From contig OY294048.1 of the NCBI GenBank assembly GCA_958510825.1, positions 12,231,589 to 12,295,588 of the forward strand: 64,000 bases of DNA. Direction: 5' to 3'. The DNA comes from Brachypterus glaber. Its lineage: Eukaryota; Arthropoda; Insecta; Coleoptera; Kateretidae. Below are positions 35,135 through 45,735 of the stretch, piece by piece. The notes below the pieces were generated by a model. That model was not told where the DNA came from. It saw only the letters and a program-made list of their open reading frames with translations, and ran no database searches. A program made the translations under genes and the position numbers. Positions within the stretch are counted from its first letter, which is position 1, and each line of letters begins with the position of its first letter.

Positions 35135-35165
35135 GTGCGATCCAAAACTCACCCCTTCATCTCCT
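35135..35165. mobile_element. MITE end fragment next to a PIF-like end
   Basis: TACAGTGCGATCCAAAACTC is a single CAGTGCGGTCC-family end. It breaks off at TAAAGGGAGCGTTCAAGTAT, which is the end of the GGGAACGTTC family, so one element interrupted or replaced the other. From 35166 to about 35290 the second element continues (TTACGTAACGCAAAA, runs of C). No right end was found. Confidence 0.5.
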
Positions 35166-35319
35166 AAAGGAGCGTTCAAGTATTACGTAACGCAAAATTT
35201 GGCCATTTTTGACCCCCACCCCCCCATGTAACGCGTCGTAACATTTTCGAGACCCCCCCCCCTATTTGTTAAGTAATATTTTACAAATAGTAAAAAAAAA
35301 TTCAAGGAAATTTTGCTTT

Positions 35320-35425
35320 ATGGTTTAAACCGGTTTTTAACCGGTTATTGCTTCCGTGTTTTAACCCAAAACCGGTCTGATGTAATTTCTGAAACCGGTT
35401 AACCGAAAACCGGTTATTGGCTATG
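35320..35425. repeat. cluster of AACCGGTT motifs
   Basis: AAACCGGTTT, AACCGGTTAT, AAACCGGTCT, AAACCGGTTA and AAACCGGTTATT occur within about 100 bases. AACCGGTT is the consensus for Grainyhead-type factors, but the setting is transposon debris and the cluster may be part of a repeat. Confidence 0.5.
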
Positions 35426-36207
35426 GTTTTCCATCTCTAATTGTTTTTGTTTAAAGGATTTAGTTAACTGTTAACCACGCCGTGTGCAATAAAATTTGCA
35501 AGGAATCCGTCTCTTTAAGCCTAGATCATTGTTAAAAACGTAATCCAATAAACATTTTATAAGTTTATAATTTTTTAAGTGTTACGTAACATTTTTACTG
35601 ACACCCACCCTCCTCTCTGTAACGCGGCGTAACGTTAAAAAATTTTCAAAAATATAACTAATTAAAAAAATATTTTTTTTTTATTTCAATGTCCAATAAC
35701 TATGTACTATCCTATAGCCATGTCATTTGGACTTTTTAACCTAATTAAGTTGCGTTATTTGAAAAAATATCATCCACTGCAAAATAGTATATAATGGAAT
35801 GTGTAGCATTACATATCTTCACGGCTTGTTTTGTCTTTTAAACTATAACAATGTAAGAAATTAAACAATATAAATAACTCATTATTAAAACTGACATGGG
35901 CGGGGGTCAAAAAATGTTCAAGTAATAATAATAACCTAAAATTTGCTATGCAACAATAGTTTTTCAATTGAAAAAAACATAGCATAATATGCTTTATATA
36001 ATAAAAAATTAGAAAAATGTTTTTTTTTCAATACCCTAACCCTCAGGATTGATGAGTATACTAGAAAATACGAAGCTTTTAATATTTTCACAGCTTGTTT
36101 AGTTTATTATTTAAACGAGTCCAATTTAAATGTAATTTAGCAACTTAATGAGTTTATATTTTCGACTTGTTTTCCTAAATAAACCTTCAAAGGATTATAA
36201 TTAAAAT
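35426..36207. other. no gene seen
   Basis: AT-rich. GTAACGCGGCGTAACG near 35620 echoes the GGGAACGTTC family. No gene. Confidence 0.4.
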
Positions 36208-36512
36208 TATTTGAACGCAACCAGATAAAGTTAAATTATATCTCCAAGTCCTATTTTTAGTGAAATGTGTACCATAGAAACCGCAAAAAAATACTACTTA
36301 TTGCAAAAAAATTATTACTAAAAACAAGTAAACGTAATATTTGGATCAAGCGGCTCGAATTTTGTATATCTGCAAGGATGTTAAGTACTTAAATCAAATG
36401 TTCAAAGTTCTTTAAATTCAATACAAGAAATTTTTATTATTCAAACCAAGCACTTTTACTTCACACAGAAAAATGTTACTTAAATCAAGAATATTTTAAT
36501 TTGTATATAACG

Positions 36513-37361
36513 GGAGCCGGTCTTTACCTCGAAAAAATTTACCTCGAAAAATACCTCGAAAAAATTTACCTCGAAAGGACATTACCTCGTAAAGACCTTA
36601 CCTCGAAAAAATTTACCTCTAAGGGACATTACCTTGAAAAGTCGTTACCTTGAAAGTACATTACCTCGAAAGATTTTACCTCGAACGGCTTTTACCCCGA
36701 AAAGGGCTTTTTTAATTTTTTATCTCTTTCTTTGCGAGTATTGTATATTGTAGTTTTTTTGTCATATTTTATCATTTATTGATTAAATTTTAATTTACGG
36801 GCATTTACTAGCTTTTGGTTTTAGTAAATAATTCAAAATGAATCGATTAACCTACATCAAGAGTTCGCGAAAGATAAATTAGCGGTGTATAAAGACTTTG
36901 TGTATTATAAAGATCGTGTGTACAAAGACAGGTTTTTTTGGAACGAAAAATATGGTGAAATTGCATTCAAAAGAATAATATTTATTGTTAATTATTTATT
37001 TATTTTTATAAAAAATGTTGCTGTAGATTTATTGACAGCTTTTTGATTATTTGTGATTTCAGATACTTTCTTTTTGTATAATATATCAATATTATTGCTT
37101 TATATAACTAAGTTTATTGCTGTCAAATTTTCCTTTTTTTTCTAAAAAAAAAACATTGTTTTGTTTAGTTTTTTTATAATTTTTAAAAAATTATGTATTT
37201 TAGAGGTAATTTTTTATGCGAGGTAATGTCCGTTCGAGGTATTTTCTTTCGAGGTAATGTCCTTTCGAGGTAATTTTCGTGCGAGGTAATGGGCTTTCGA
37301 GGTAAAGTTTTTCGAGGTAGCGGTGCTCGAGGTAATTTTTTTCGAGGTTAAAATTTTCCAT
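36513..37361. mobile_element. foldback with tandem TTACCTCGAAA arms
   Basis: The left arm (36520-36710) has about ten spaced copies of ACCTCGAAA or close variants. The right arm (37203-37350) has the inverse TTTCGAGGT about nine times. The roughly 490-bp middle is AT-rich with no gene. The flanks ATATAACG and ATTTAACG may be an 8-bp target duplication with one change. The layout recalls Drosophila FB-type foldback transposons. Confidence 0.65.
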
Positions 37362-37410
37362 ATTTAACGAAGAGAATATGTTCTCCGTTGATGCATACCA
37401 TATTCTTATA

Positions 37411-37798
37411 CCGGGTACACCCCTATAACTTTTTTGTTTATTAACAAAATAAAATTAGAGGATGTAAATAATTGAAAGAACTGCGCTTTTTGACATTTAA
37501 AAAAAAATCTATCACTTCCGGTTACGCGGGAAATGACCTCAACATTTGATTTTTAAATGGAACACCATGTATTACTCATCAAATTTTGAGAGAACATGAC
37601 ATGTTTTAATTAAATTTAATATTAGACTTTTGCCAATAAAATTTGATTAAAATATAATGATATTGGTATACAGTGACAGGTTTATTACAATGTCAAAAAA
37701 CGCAGTTCTTTCAGTTAATTACGTCCTCTTAATTTAATTTTGTTAAGTTCATAAACAAAAAAGTTATAGGGGTGTACCATTTTTTTGCCCCACCCGGT
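37411..37798. mobile_element. 388-bp TA-flanked MITE in the centre of the complex
   Basis: Ends CCGGGTACACCCCTATAAC and the near inverse GGTGTACC with CACCCGG. The arms share AACTTTTTTGTTTAT and GAAAGAACTGCG with their inverses. Flanks TTATA and TATAA come from the palindromic centre of the host element. Confidence 0.75.
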
Positions 37799-38609
37799 AT
37801 AAGAATATGGTACAAATCAAGATATTCTTGATTTAAGTAACATTTTTCTGTGTGAAGTAAAAGTGCTTGGTTTGAATAACAAAAATTTCGTGTATTGAAT
37901 TTAAAGAACTGAACATTTGATTTAAGTACTTAACATGCTTGCAGATATACAAACTTCGAGCCGCTTGATCTAAATATTACGTTTACTTGTTTTTAGTAAT
38001 CATTTTTCTGCAATAAGTAGTGTTTTTTTTGCGGTATCTATGGTACACTTTTCACTAAAATTAGGACTTGGAGATATAATTTAACTTTATCTGGTTGCGT
38101 TCAAATGATTTTAGAAGAATATTGCTTTAAATATGAAAGGATAAGAATATGGTACGCATCAACGGAAAATATCTTCTCTTCGTTATACAAATTAACATAC
38201 TCTTGATTTAAAAAACATTTTTTTGTGTGATGATTCAAGCCGTTTGTAAGCTTAGAGATCAAAACTTATCTTATAAGATACGTATTAAACTTTGTTCAAA
38301 CATACTAAATAGGTACTTAAAATAATAACAATAATAACAAATATTACCTACTATAACAAATTTCTTGAAAACAATTCTGTACCCCGGAGGTAGACACCAT
38401 ATCACAAAAACGTAATTTTTTAGGAGAGCAAGTTTTCGGCTTTTTTAGCTTTAAATGCATGGACATGGTTTTGTTTTGCCTTGTGTTATTCCAGTTATTT
38501 ATAGTAACTGGACATAGTGCCCTGTACCTCTATACAGTATAAAGCGAAAAATTCACATCAAGGACATGCTGCTAACTCTATTTCACAAAAAATGGACATG
38601 TGTCCTTTA

Positions 38610-39245
38610 CATAGACAAGGAAAGACCTCCAAAGCCGTTGCGGAATACTGTGATAAATGTGCCTAGCGCATCTGAGATAAACTTGCACATGCGCACTACT
38701 ATTGTAGTAGTATTTTTAACCTTAGTTTTACGTGTCAAATAAAAATTGTAAAAAATTCAACAAAAAACAATAAATATCTACGAAAAAACGTCGAAATAGT
38801 TTTTTTAAATTATTTTATAAGAATTTTTCGAGGTGTGTTTGAATTTCGGGATTTTTTACACCTACTTTGAGTACACCAGGGATTGACCCTTTGCTCTTCA
38901 TAAAGCAACAATACAGGTTATGTTTAAAGTTATAAACAAATGCAGCAAAAAAACAATTAAAACACAGTAGAAGTCGAAAAATGAACAGAAACAAACGACG
39001 ATCTGACAGTACTGACAGTATAAACAAACTACTAATAATTCGTCGCCCCATTATCGGTTTGCCATATCTCTATTTTCGGACATTTTAAGGGTGATGAATT
39101 GTTTTACGACCAACAGCATTTCACAGCTGATAGAGATGCATACTGCGCAAGGTCAGATATATTGCATTACGTCATTTCGCTGCCCCGTTCTCTCACAAAA
39201 TAATCTTGCGCAGGCTGGACTTTTAGTCCTCTTTTCTTCTCTATG
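38610..39245. mobile_element. non-autonomous hAT element, copy 2
   Basis: Same termini and about the same interior as the element at 24631-25299, but with a deletion near the right part. It is flanked by a different perfect 8-bp duplication, GTCCTTTA (38602-38609, 39246-39253), so it is an independent insertion of the same family. Confidence 0.85.
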
Positions 39246-39809
39246 GTCCTTTACCTCTGGGGTATAGAACTGAACTAATTGAACTTGAAAAAAATTATTG
39301 ATTTTTTTGACATTAGTTAAATATCAAGAATTTTTCATACTTGCAACAAGTGTCACAAATACTTCCTATTAAAATAATATTTATATTATGTTTTTCCTGT
39401 GTGTAGATTTCTTATTTAAAGCTTTCGGTAGACTTGTGTTTAGTTTAAATCGGGGTATGGAATGTAGGTTAAAACGGGTAAAAAATTATTATTTTTTGTG
39501 ATATTTTGCTGAATATGGTTTGTGAAATAATTTTATTACTATATTTTTTATTTGTTATACATATTTTTGAATTGAACTAGAGTAAAAAGCTTTCATGCAG
39601 CATTTTCATTTTAGCTTGGAAGCGACTAGGCATACACAAAGTGTATATAAATAGCTATTGGTGCACAGTGTCACTTTAAGGTTTTTACGGTATGTTTTTC
39701 TTCAGAAATGTATACTTTCGGCTACGTCTAGCATCAAAATCCAAACAGAAAAGCCGTGAAAAATCCAACGTAATGATTAAAAAAAAATGTGGTTTTGTTT
39801 ACTTACATA

Positions 39810-40938
39810 CACGGTGTATTTGAATTGCATCGGAAATTTTAACAGATGATTCTACATCATAAAATATGACAAAACGTTCCTATAAACATATGTCTAAAAA
39901 TGCGTCATAAGGGAGCTACGCCCCTTTGAAAGTGGCTAGAAACATTGGTTTTTATTTAATAACTCAGGAACCCTTTGAGATATATCAACGAGGTTTTGCA
40001 CATCAACTAATTCTACCAAGGCCCGTTTTTGTGTGTTATTTTCATGTATTTATTTCAACCAGGGGGCTTATCAGTTTTTTGTCCCAAACTTTTTTCTGTT
40101 TAACTTTTTTGCAATTTTATTTTTGGAATATAATTCCTCAGATCAAAATACATAAAAAAGGTACTCTTGTTGTAATACTGTAGGATTAACCGTTTTCGAG
40201 AAAAATTCATTTGAAGGTGAAATTTTACGGTTTGAGGACGAAAAATTAAATACTAAAATGTTGAAAACCAAAATTTTAATGATGCAGGGCGAATTTACAT
40301 TAAAAACTAAGAAAAAAACCTCATATACAGGTACTTCCAAAAATCAATCCTAATGGAGCTATGGTCTTCTAAATATGCACCATTTTTAAAGGGCCATGGT
40401 AGCTTTAAAAGCGTTTTTTCGACCTACATGTATGGAAACTTTTTTTCTTTGTTTTTGATGTAGAATAACATTGCATCATTAAAATTTTGGTTTTCGACAT
40501 TTTAGTATTTAATTTTTCGTCTTCGAACCGTGGAATTTCACCTTCAAATGAATTTTTCTCGAAAACGGTTAATCCTACAGTATTACAACAGGAGTACCTT
40601 TTTATGTATTTTGACCTGAGGAATCATATTTCAAAAATAAAATTGCAAAAAAGTTACACAGAAAAATGTTTGGGACAAAAAACTGATAAGGCCCCCCCGT
40701 TTCGCACACCCCTGGTTTAAATAAGTACGTGAAAATGACATACAAAGATGGGCCTTATTAGGAATTATTTACGTGCAAAACCTCCTTAATATATCTCAAA
40801 GGGTTCCTCAGTTATTAAATAAAAAACAATTTTTTTACCCAATTTCAAAAGGGCGTAGCTCCCTTATGACACATTTTTAGACATATGTGTATAGGAACTT
40901 TTTGTCAAAATTTCCGATGCTATTTCAAATACACCCTG
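39810..40938. mobile_element. 1.13-kb foldback, CAGGGTG family
   Basis: Ends CACGGTGTATTTGAA and TTCAAATACACCCTG with TA flanks. Long inverted arms include AAGGGAGCTACGCCC near 39908 and its inverse near 40853, and AATCCTACAGTATTACAA with its inverse. The open frames at 39926, 40143 and 40487 are readings of these arms and do not look like genes. Confidence 0.8.
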
Positions 40939-41039
40939 TATGTATAGATAATATCTATAGTAGCTACATTATACTACAATACTTAAATGTATTGTTTGCT
41001 GTGAAATTGGCACCGACTTAAGTATGTTTTATTTTTTAA

Positions 41040-41790
41040 GAGACACAGAAGTCGGTTCATTTTTTTTGCGAAAAGTTTTTATTTTTTACTTTTTAGAGAC
41101 ACAGAACTTGCAGATTTGTAACGTCATCTAAGCTAAATTATAATTGTCCTTCCATCTCGGCAAGCTGCTGACGTTAAAAGGCACTGTTAGTGCGTTGTGA
41201 CGTCATTATCTTAAATAAATTTCTAAAAAATAAAATTAATATTTTTATTTTAGCGCCCAAGAGTCCAACCAATCTTATTTTAAACGAAATACTAAAGAAA
41301 ATCTTTTTAAACTTTAAGCGTTAAGTAATAATCAAATAACGCCTTATGGTAAAATCACAAAATTTATCATTTTCTCTTGGTATTTTAATATTACAGGTCC
41401 AAAGAATCAAGTTTAGAGGCATTTAAAAGATTTTCAGTGTGCCGCAATATTTGAGTGACCCCTTAATCAAGTTATTCGGCTTATCCGAGTTATCCGATAT
41501 TTCTCTAAAAATTTGGTTGGTAGTAGAACCAAATTAAGCCGTTTTTAAGTGAAATTGCATTAAAATTATTAGATTTATCTTAATTATCCGGCTTACCCGG
41601 CATTATCCGAGCGTCAAATTAAAACGGGACCACCTCATGATATCCCTCTTTAAGTTGCAAGGAGTTTCATCAAATTCCGTTTATTCGTTCCAAAGTTATG
41701 CGGGAACAAACATAAAAAAAAACAAAGTTACACGTCGAATTGATAACCTCCTTCTTTTTTGGAAGTCGGTTAAAAATATAAATTATGCAG
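41040..41790. repeat. decayed element with TTATCCGGC and GGAAGTCGGTT phrases
   Basis: TTATTCGGCTTATCCGAG (about 41475), TTATCCGGCTTACCCGGC (about 41585) and GATAACCTCCTTCTTTTTTG (about 41745) resemble phrases common in Tc1/pogo-like and other insect repeats. No ends could be paired. The 60-codon frame inside is incidental. Confidence 0.4.
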
Positions 41791-41819
41791 CCCAGCTATT
41801 TCCCATATTTTACTTTTGA

Positions 41820-42960
41820 CAATATTGACAAGAATATAGATTGATATATACGAAATAGAGAATGCAATATGTGGAAAATTTTAAAACAATATTTTATATA
41901 CTTTAAATCAAGTTAAATTTACTTGAAACCATTATAATCTAACAAGCCATGAATATATGTATTGTTTGAAAATTTTATATAAAAATATTTTATAAAATGT
42001 ATTAATTAATAATAAATTGATATCAAGTTAAGCTCCGCAGGCGATTTTTTTAAAATTTTCAAGTTCACATATTTTCCTGACAGTTTAAAAAGAAAATTAT
42101 TTATAAAACTTCAAATAGCCAGAAGAAACCTCTAAAAAATAACACATTATCAAATTTTTATAAATTATCAGGTGTCACGTTTCTAAGATACAGGTTTGCA
42201 AATTATTGAATATTAATATTATATCCTACTTGTATATTATATTCTACTTGTATCTACTTTTTGTTAACCAGTTTAGCAAAAAAAATTAAAATTTTTAATG
42301 ACACGCATTTTCTAAACACCTTATAAGCTTAGAATAAAAAGAAGGACCAAACAGTATAAAATTGTTAAAAACAAAACAGAATAATATATATCTGAAAAGA
42401 AAGGGGTGGCGACGTCCCCTTGCGTTCCCCTCAGGCGCGCATGACTAGCTTTAAATTATATATTACGTGCCCCGTTTCCAATTAAAAAATGTTCCCCTTG
42501 GCCCTCTGCCCCTATTGTGGCCTCAAAAACAATAAATATATAGTTTTGGTTAATATCTTAAGCAATTTAAAAGTGTACTCACTGTAGATTTGATTTATTA
42601 AAAAAAAATGGGTTTTCCAACTAAATTTTTCATCTACCGCACCGTGATTTATTCGCTTGTTTTCCTATTTTATTAAGCTTAATAAAATAGAAATACCAGT
42701 AAATACGCGATTTAAATGAGATTTTCTTCCTCTGGAAAAATTCAATTTCTACCCATTTTTCACTTTAAAAGATTTGTACCCGAACTAAAACTTTCAAATA
42801 AAATGTATTCTTTTTGTGCCAAATTTACTATAAAGTACAATTAATGTTAAACTTTTAGTAAATTCTTTAAAAACGTTTAAATGCATTTGTCTTGTACTTG
42901 TACGTTACTTTTTTAGTTGTTCGATGTTTAAATGAAAAACTAAGAGAATTCGCAGTTTAT
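41820..42960. other. no gene seen
   Basis: AT-rich. A right-arm scrap of the CAGTGCGGTCC MITE (about 42480-42560, TTCCCCTTGGCCC) is the only known piece. Confidence 0.4.
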
Positions 42961-42966
42961 AACTTA

Positions 42967-43193
42967 GGGAACGTTCAAGTATTACGTAACGCAAATTGTA
43001 CCAAAATTCATACACTTCATACCCCGGTTCTCGCGTTATTATAGATTTTAGAGATTTCATATTTTGGCTACCCCCCCTAATAGGGGGGTAGACAAAATAT
43101 GAAATATGAAATATCCTTGAATAACGCGAGAACCGAGGTATTAAGTGTATGAATTTTGGTACATTTTGCGTTACGTAATACTTGAACGTTCCC
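42967..43193. mobile_element. PIF/Harbinger-like MITE, 227 bp
   Basis: Near-perfect hairpin with ends GGGAACGTTCAAGTATTACG and the inverse, flanked by TTA on both sides (42964-42966, 43194-43196). A 3-bp TTA/TAA duplication with GGG ends fits PIF/Harbinger. The centre holds a pair of C-rich and G-rich runs. Confidence 0.8.
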
Positions 43194-43389
43194 TTACAAG
43201 CATTTAGTAGAGGTCAAATAATAGCTTTGTACGATAATAAACTTTTACAGAACAATTAAATAATATTTTCCAATATCAAGGATGGTCCTTAAAAAATTCA
43301 TTCAGGGTCGCCCCCTAAATTTGTTCCAGATTGTCTAAAAATAATGTGTACACAATTCTAGGCCCCCCTAAAATTAAAAATCTACCTGT

Positions 43390-43931
43390 CGCAGGATTTT
43401 CCATAATGGATTTTTTTTAATAGAAAGAGCGGTAGTGTGACATTATTTCAAAGCTTATAATATTCTCTATTTTGTCATATATTTTTTATTTTTTTAACAT
43501 TTTTTGAGGGATTAAAATGGGTTTAAAATAGAAATTGTTGACCAAAATTTCTTTAAAAAACTCACAAAACTTTTGATAAATGATTAGTTTTGTGGGGAAA
43601 AAGGTAAATTATAATTAATTATTTACTGAAAAAAATATATTACCAAAATTTTTTAGCATAAATTGAAAAATCAAAACCTTAAAAAAAAAATTTTTAAAAA
43701 TTAAAAAATATATGGTAAGATAAAGAATCTAATTTGCTTTAAAATAATCACAACCTTCCATTAAAAAAAAAATCCGCCCTATGCCCCCTGACCACATTTT
43801 ATAAGCTAAAAATATCAAATAATATTACAGGTATATGAAAGGATAGCTTAATTTGTCTTATTTGTTCCAAGTTTAAAGTTGATAACTCAACTCCTTCAAA
43901 AGTTAAAGGGGATAACTTTGGAACCCCACTG
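43390..43931. mobile_element. MITE, CAGTGCGGTCC family, copy just upstream of the receptor exon
   Basis: The right arm (TTCAAAAGTTAAAGGGG, then GGAACCCCACTG) and the interior (GTGTGACATTATTTCAAAGC, then the T-rich block) match the family. The left end is not clear. It stops about 94 bp before the acceptor of the first coding exon. Confidence 0.6.
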
Positions 43932-44020
43932 GGGTTACCCCAGTGTAAGGTACCAGCGATAAGAACAGTTAGACAGACAAACTTGGGTTGAATATAAGTT
44001 TTTTTAATATTATTTTTTTT

Positions 44021-44034
44021 TTCAGTGAGGTGCG
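44021..44034 (+). other. splice acceptor and short 5' UTR before the receptor ATG
   Basis: A long T tract runs into TTTTTTTTCAG ending at 44025, followed by nine bases and then the ATG at 44035. This is a standard acceptor, so the coding exon probably has a non-coding exon upstream and the promoter lies further left. I could not identify that exon. An alternative is that transcription starts inside the T-rich region and the acceptor is unused. Confidence 0.65.
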
Positions 44035-44223
44035 ATGGAGCTGTTGCTCACCCTATCATGGTTCCTGCTGGGAGGAATAACTCCAACATCCGCCAACCCC
44101 GACGCCAAACGGCTCTACGACGACCTCCTCTCCAACTACAACCGACTCATCAGACCCGTAGGCAACAACTCCGATCGACTCACTGTTAAAATGGGCCTCA
44201 AGCTCTCTCAACTTATAGACGTG
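44035..44223 (+). CDS. nAChRalpha1: nicotinic acetylcholine receptor alpha subunit, first coding exon
   Basis: This exon encodes the N-terminus of a ligand-gated cation channel subunit of the Cys-loop family, which acts at insect cholinergic synapses. Residues 1-20 form a signal peptide (hydrophobic [12 protein letters not shown], then TPTSA as cleavage context). The mature chain then begins [19 protein letters not shown], the hallmark start of insect alpha subunits. Residues 44-46 (NNS) are an N-glycosylation sequon. The exon encodes 63 codons, ends LKLSQLIDV, and is followed directly by a GTAAGT donor at 44224; the intron falls between codons (phase 0). [20 protein letters not shown] fits the alpha1 type as I remember it better than alpha2 or the alpha3/alpha4 type. 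The family call is very firm and the subtype moderately firm. Codon use is clearly more GC-rich than the surrounding DNA. Confidence 0.95.
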
Positions 44224-44639
44224 GTAAGTGTGCATATTTGAATACATTTATAAACTAGATGAAACGTTGCAAGCACCCTGTCAAAACATCGACACTATTG
44301 TAGACTAGAGCCATCTAGTTTGCAAATTTCAAACTAGGTGTTTTGTTTGATTTCAAATTCTGTATCTTTAAAACATTATATTCTAGCAAAAAACTGTATA
44401 TAACATTTTTTATAGGGCTTAAAAAGAGCTTTTATTTAAAATATAATTTTTTGAAATCGGGTTATAAATATGTGAGATATGCTAAAAAAACCTTTTCATG
44501 CTTTTAACGCCAATATCTCGAAAACAATGCGTTTTAGGAAAACGTTGTTTATAAAATTTTTTGACCAATTTAAAATTATCTTTTATATAAGTGTTAAATT
44601 AACCAAATAAATAATAGTTGCCTTAATTATAAACAAAAA

Positions 44640-44900
44640 ACGGTAAAAAAAGGAGTTTTACCCTATTTTTACCCCCTTACCCCCAATCGTTTACCCCCAA
44701 AATCTAATCAGCTCTTCGAAATACGATAAGAAACAATATGCAAAAAATCGCAAGTCGATATCTCATGTAGAAATGGAGTTAGAGAGTTTACACCCACACA
44801 GACAGACAGACAGACAAGGTCAGACGGACGCAATTTTTTTTTACTGATTTCGACTTAAAATGGTCGAGAAATGTGAAAAAAACGTGGTCAAAGATTTTTA
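44640..44900 (+). repeat. same family, copy in intron 1 with a GACA run
   Basis: TTTACCCCCTTACCCCCAAT, then GATATCTCATGTAG and four GACA units (about 44799-44816), then TTTTACTGATTTCGAC. The gapped layout follows the 34136 and 54880 copies. Confidence 0.5.
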
Positions 44901-44914
44901 CTTTTCGGCAAAGA

Positions 44915-44978
44915 ATTCAATACATCGGCACTTTTATAAAAAGTGCTACTAAATTTAGTAGCACTAAGTGCCGATGTA
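44915..44978. repeat. strong hairpin in intron 1
   Basis: TACATCGGCACTT and AAGTGCCGATGTA are the outer arms. Inside, AGTGCTACTAAA meets TTTAGTAGCACT as a perfect palindrome. Confidence 0.75.
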
Positions 44979-45056
44979 ATTATCTAGGAACATAAAGTTC
45001 TTTGTTTTGCACACCAATCATTTATTTTTAAGTGGCTAGTCGAGTGCATATATTGG

Positions 45057-45190
45057 GGAGTATGATTATTAATCATTGATTATTAGGGAGTAGAGATATT
45101 GGGGAGTAGAGGTGTGATGGCGTAGGGTTGTTATATAGAAGGCATGTTATGGAGTAGTAATATTAGAGAGAAGGGAAATTGAGAGTAGGA
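45057..45190 (+). repeat. imperfect ATTGGGGAGTAG repeats
   Basis: ATTGGGGAGTAT, ATTAGGGAGTAG and ATTGGGGAGTAG-type units recur at irregular spacing, grading into GAGAG-rich sequence. Intron 1. Confidence 0.6.
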
Positions 45191-45399
45191 TTCTAAGTCT
45201 GCTGAAGATAGAAAAACGAAACTATTTTTTTCTATTTTGCGACTCTTATAAGCTCATAATCACACGCATTTTGCTTATTCTTATAGGCCCATAAGAGGTC
45301 TCTACTTTTTTTTCTGTTGGGTTGGCAACATACAAAAGCATATCTCTTGACGTTTTGCTTGCAAATGTCAATATCGATTTAAAGTTTAATTTTTTACAA

Positions 45400-45735
45400 A
45401 AATTTGTGTTTGGGTTATTTTTTACCGTGTTAAAAATGTGGACTGGTTAATTGCAGTGACAAAAGAAGAGATGACTGTAAAATATATCAAAATATCATTT
45501 GTTCTTAGAATTTTAAACATAGTGTAAACTGTGATGCCAACCCAAAACAAAAATCCCTAAATCAGTCATCAATTTAATTGTAAGTTTTTTTTAATTTTAG
45601 AGCAAAATAGAATAAATTGTATAAAGCACTCGTTTCATAACACGTTTTTAGAGCACTAGTACTTTAGAAAACTCGCCGCAAGCGGCTCGTTTTCTAAGCT
45701 TGTACTCGTGCGCTAAAAACGTATGTTATGAAACT
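45400..45735 (+). repeat. interspersed repeat ending in a hairpin, in intron 1
   Basis: Matches 1-260. It ends in a hairpin (about 45630-45730) whose arms are TTTCATAACACGTTTTTAG and CTAAAAACGTATGTTATGAA, around a GCCGCAAGCGGC loop. Confidence 0.7.

Larger units (their letters stand above)
36208..38260. mobile_element. nested inverted-repeat complex
   Basis: The outer arms of about 300 bp (36208-36505 and 37815-38115) are inverted copies, sharing GAACGCAACCAGATAAAG, AACAAGTAAACGTAATATTT and CACACAGAAAAATGTTAC. Inside the left arm sits a foldback with ACCTCGAAA repeats (36513-37361). In the palindromic centre sits a TA-flanked MITE (37411-37798). A third arm segment (38143-38260) restores sequence deleted from the right arm. 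No coding content. Confidence 0.75.

Noticed and set aside
36520..37350. CRISPR-like spaced repeats (ACCTCGAAA)
   Set aside because: Units are short, unevenly spaced, inverted at the other end, and the genome is a eukaryote.
39926..40720. Three short frames in the 1.1-kb foldback
   Set aside because: They read the two inverted arms; the shared residues come from the palindrome.
44056..44247. Minus-strand frame over the receptor exon
   Set aside because: Shadow of the plus-strand coding exon.
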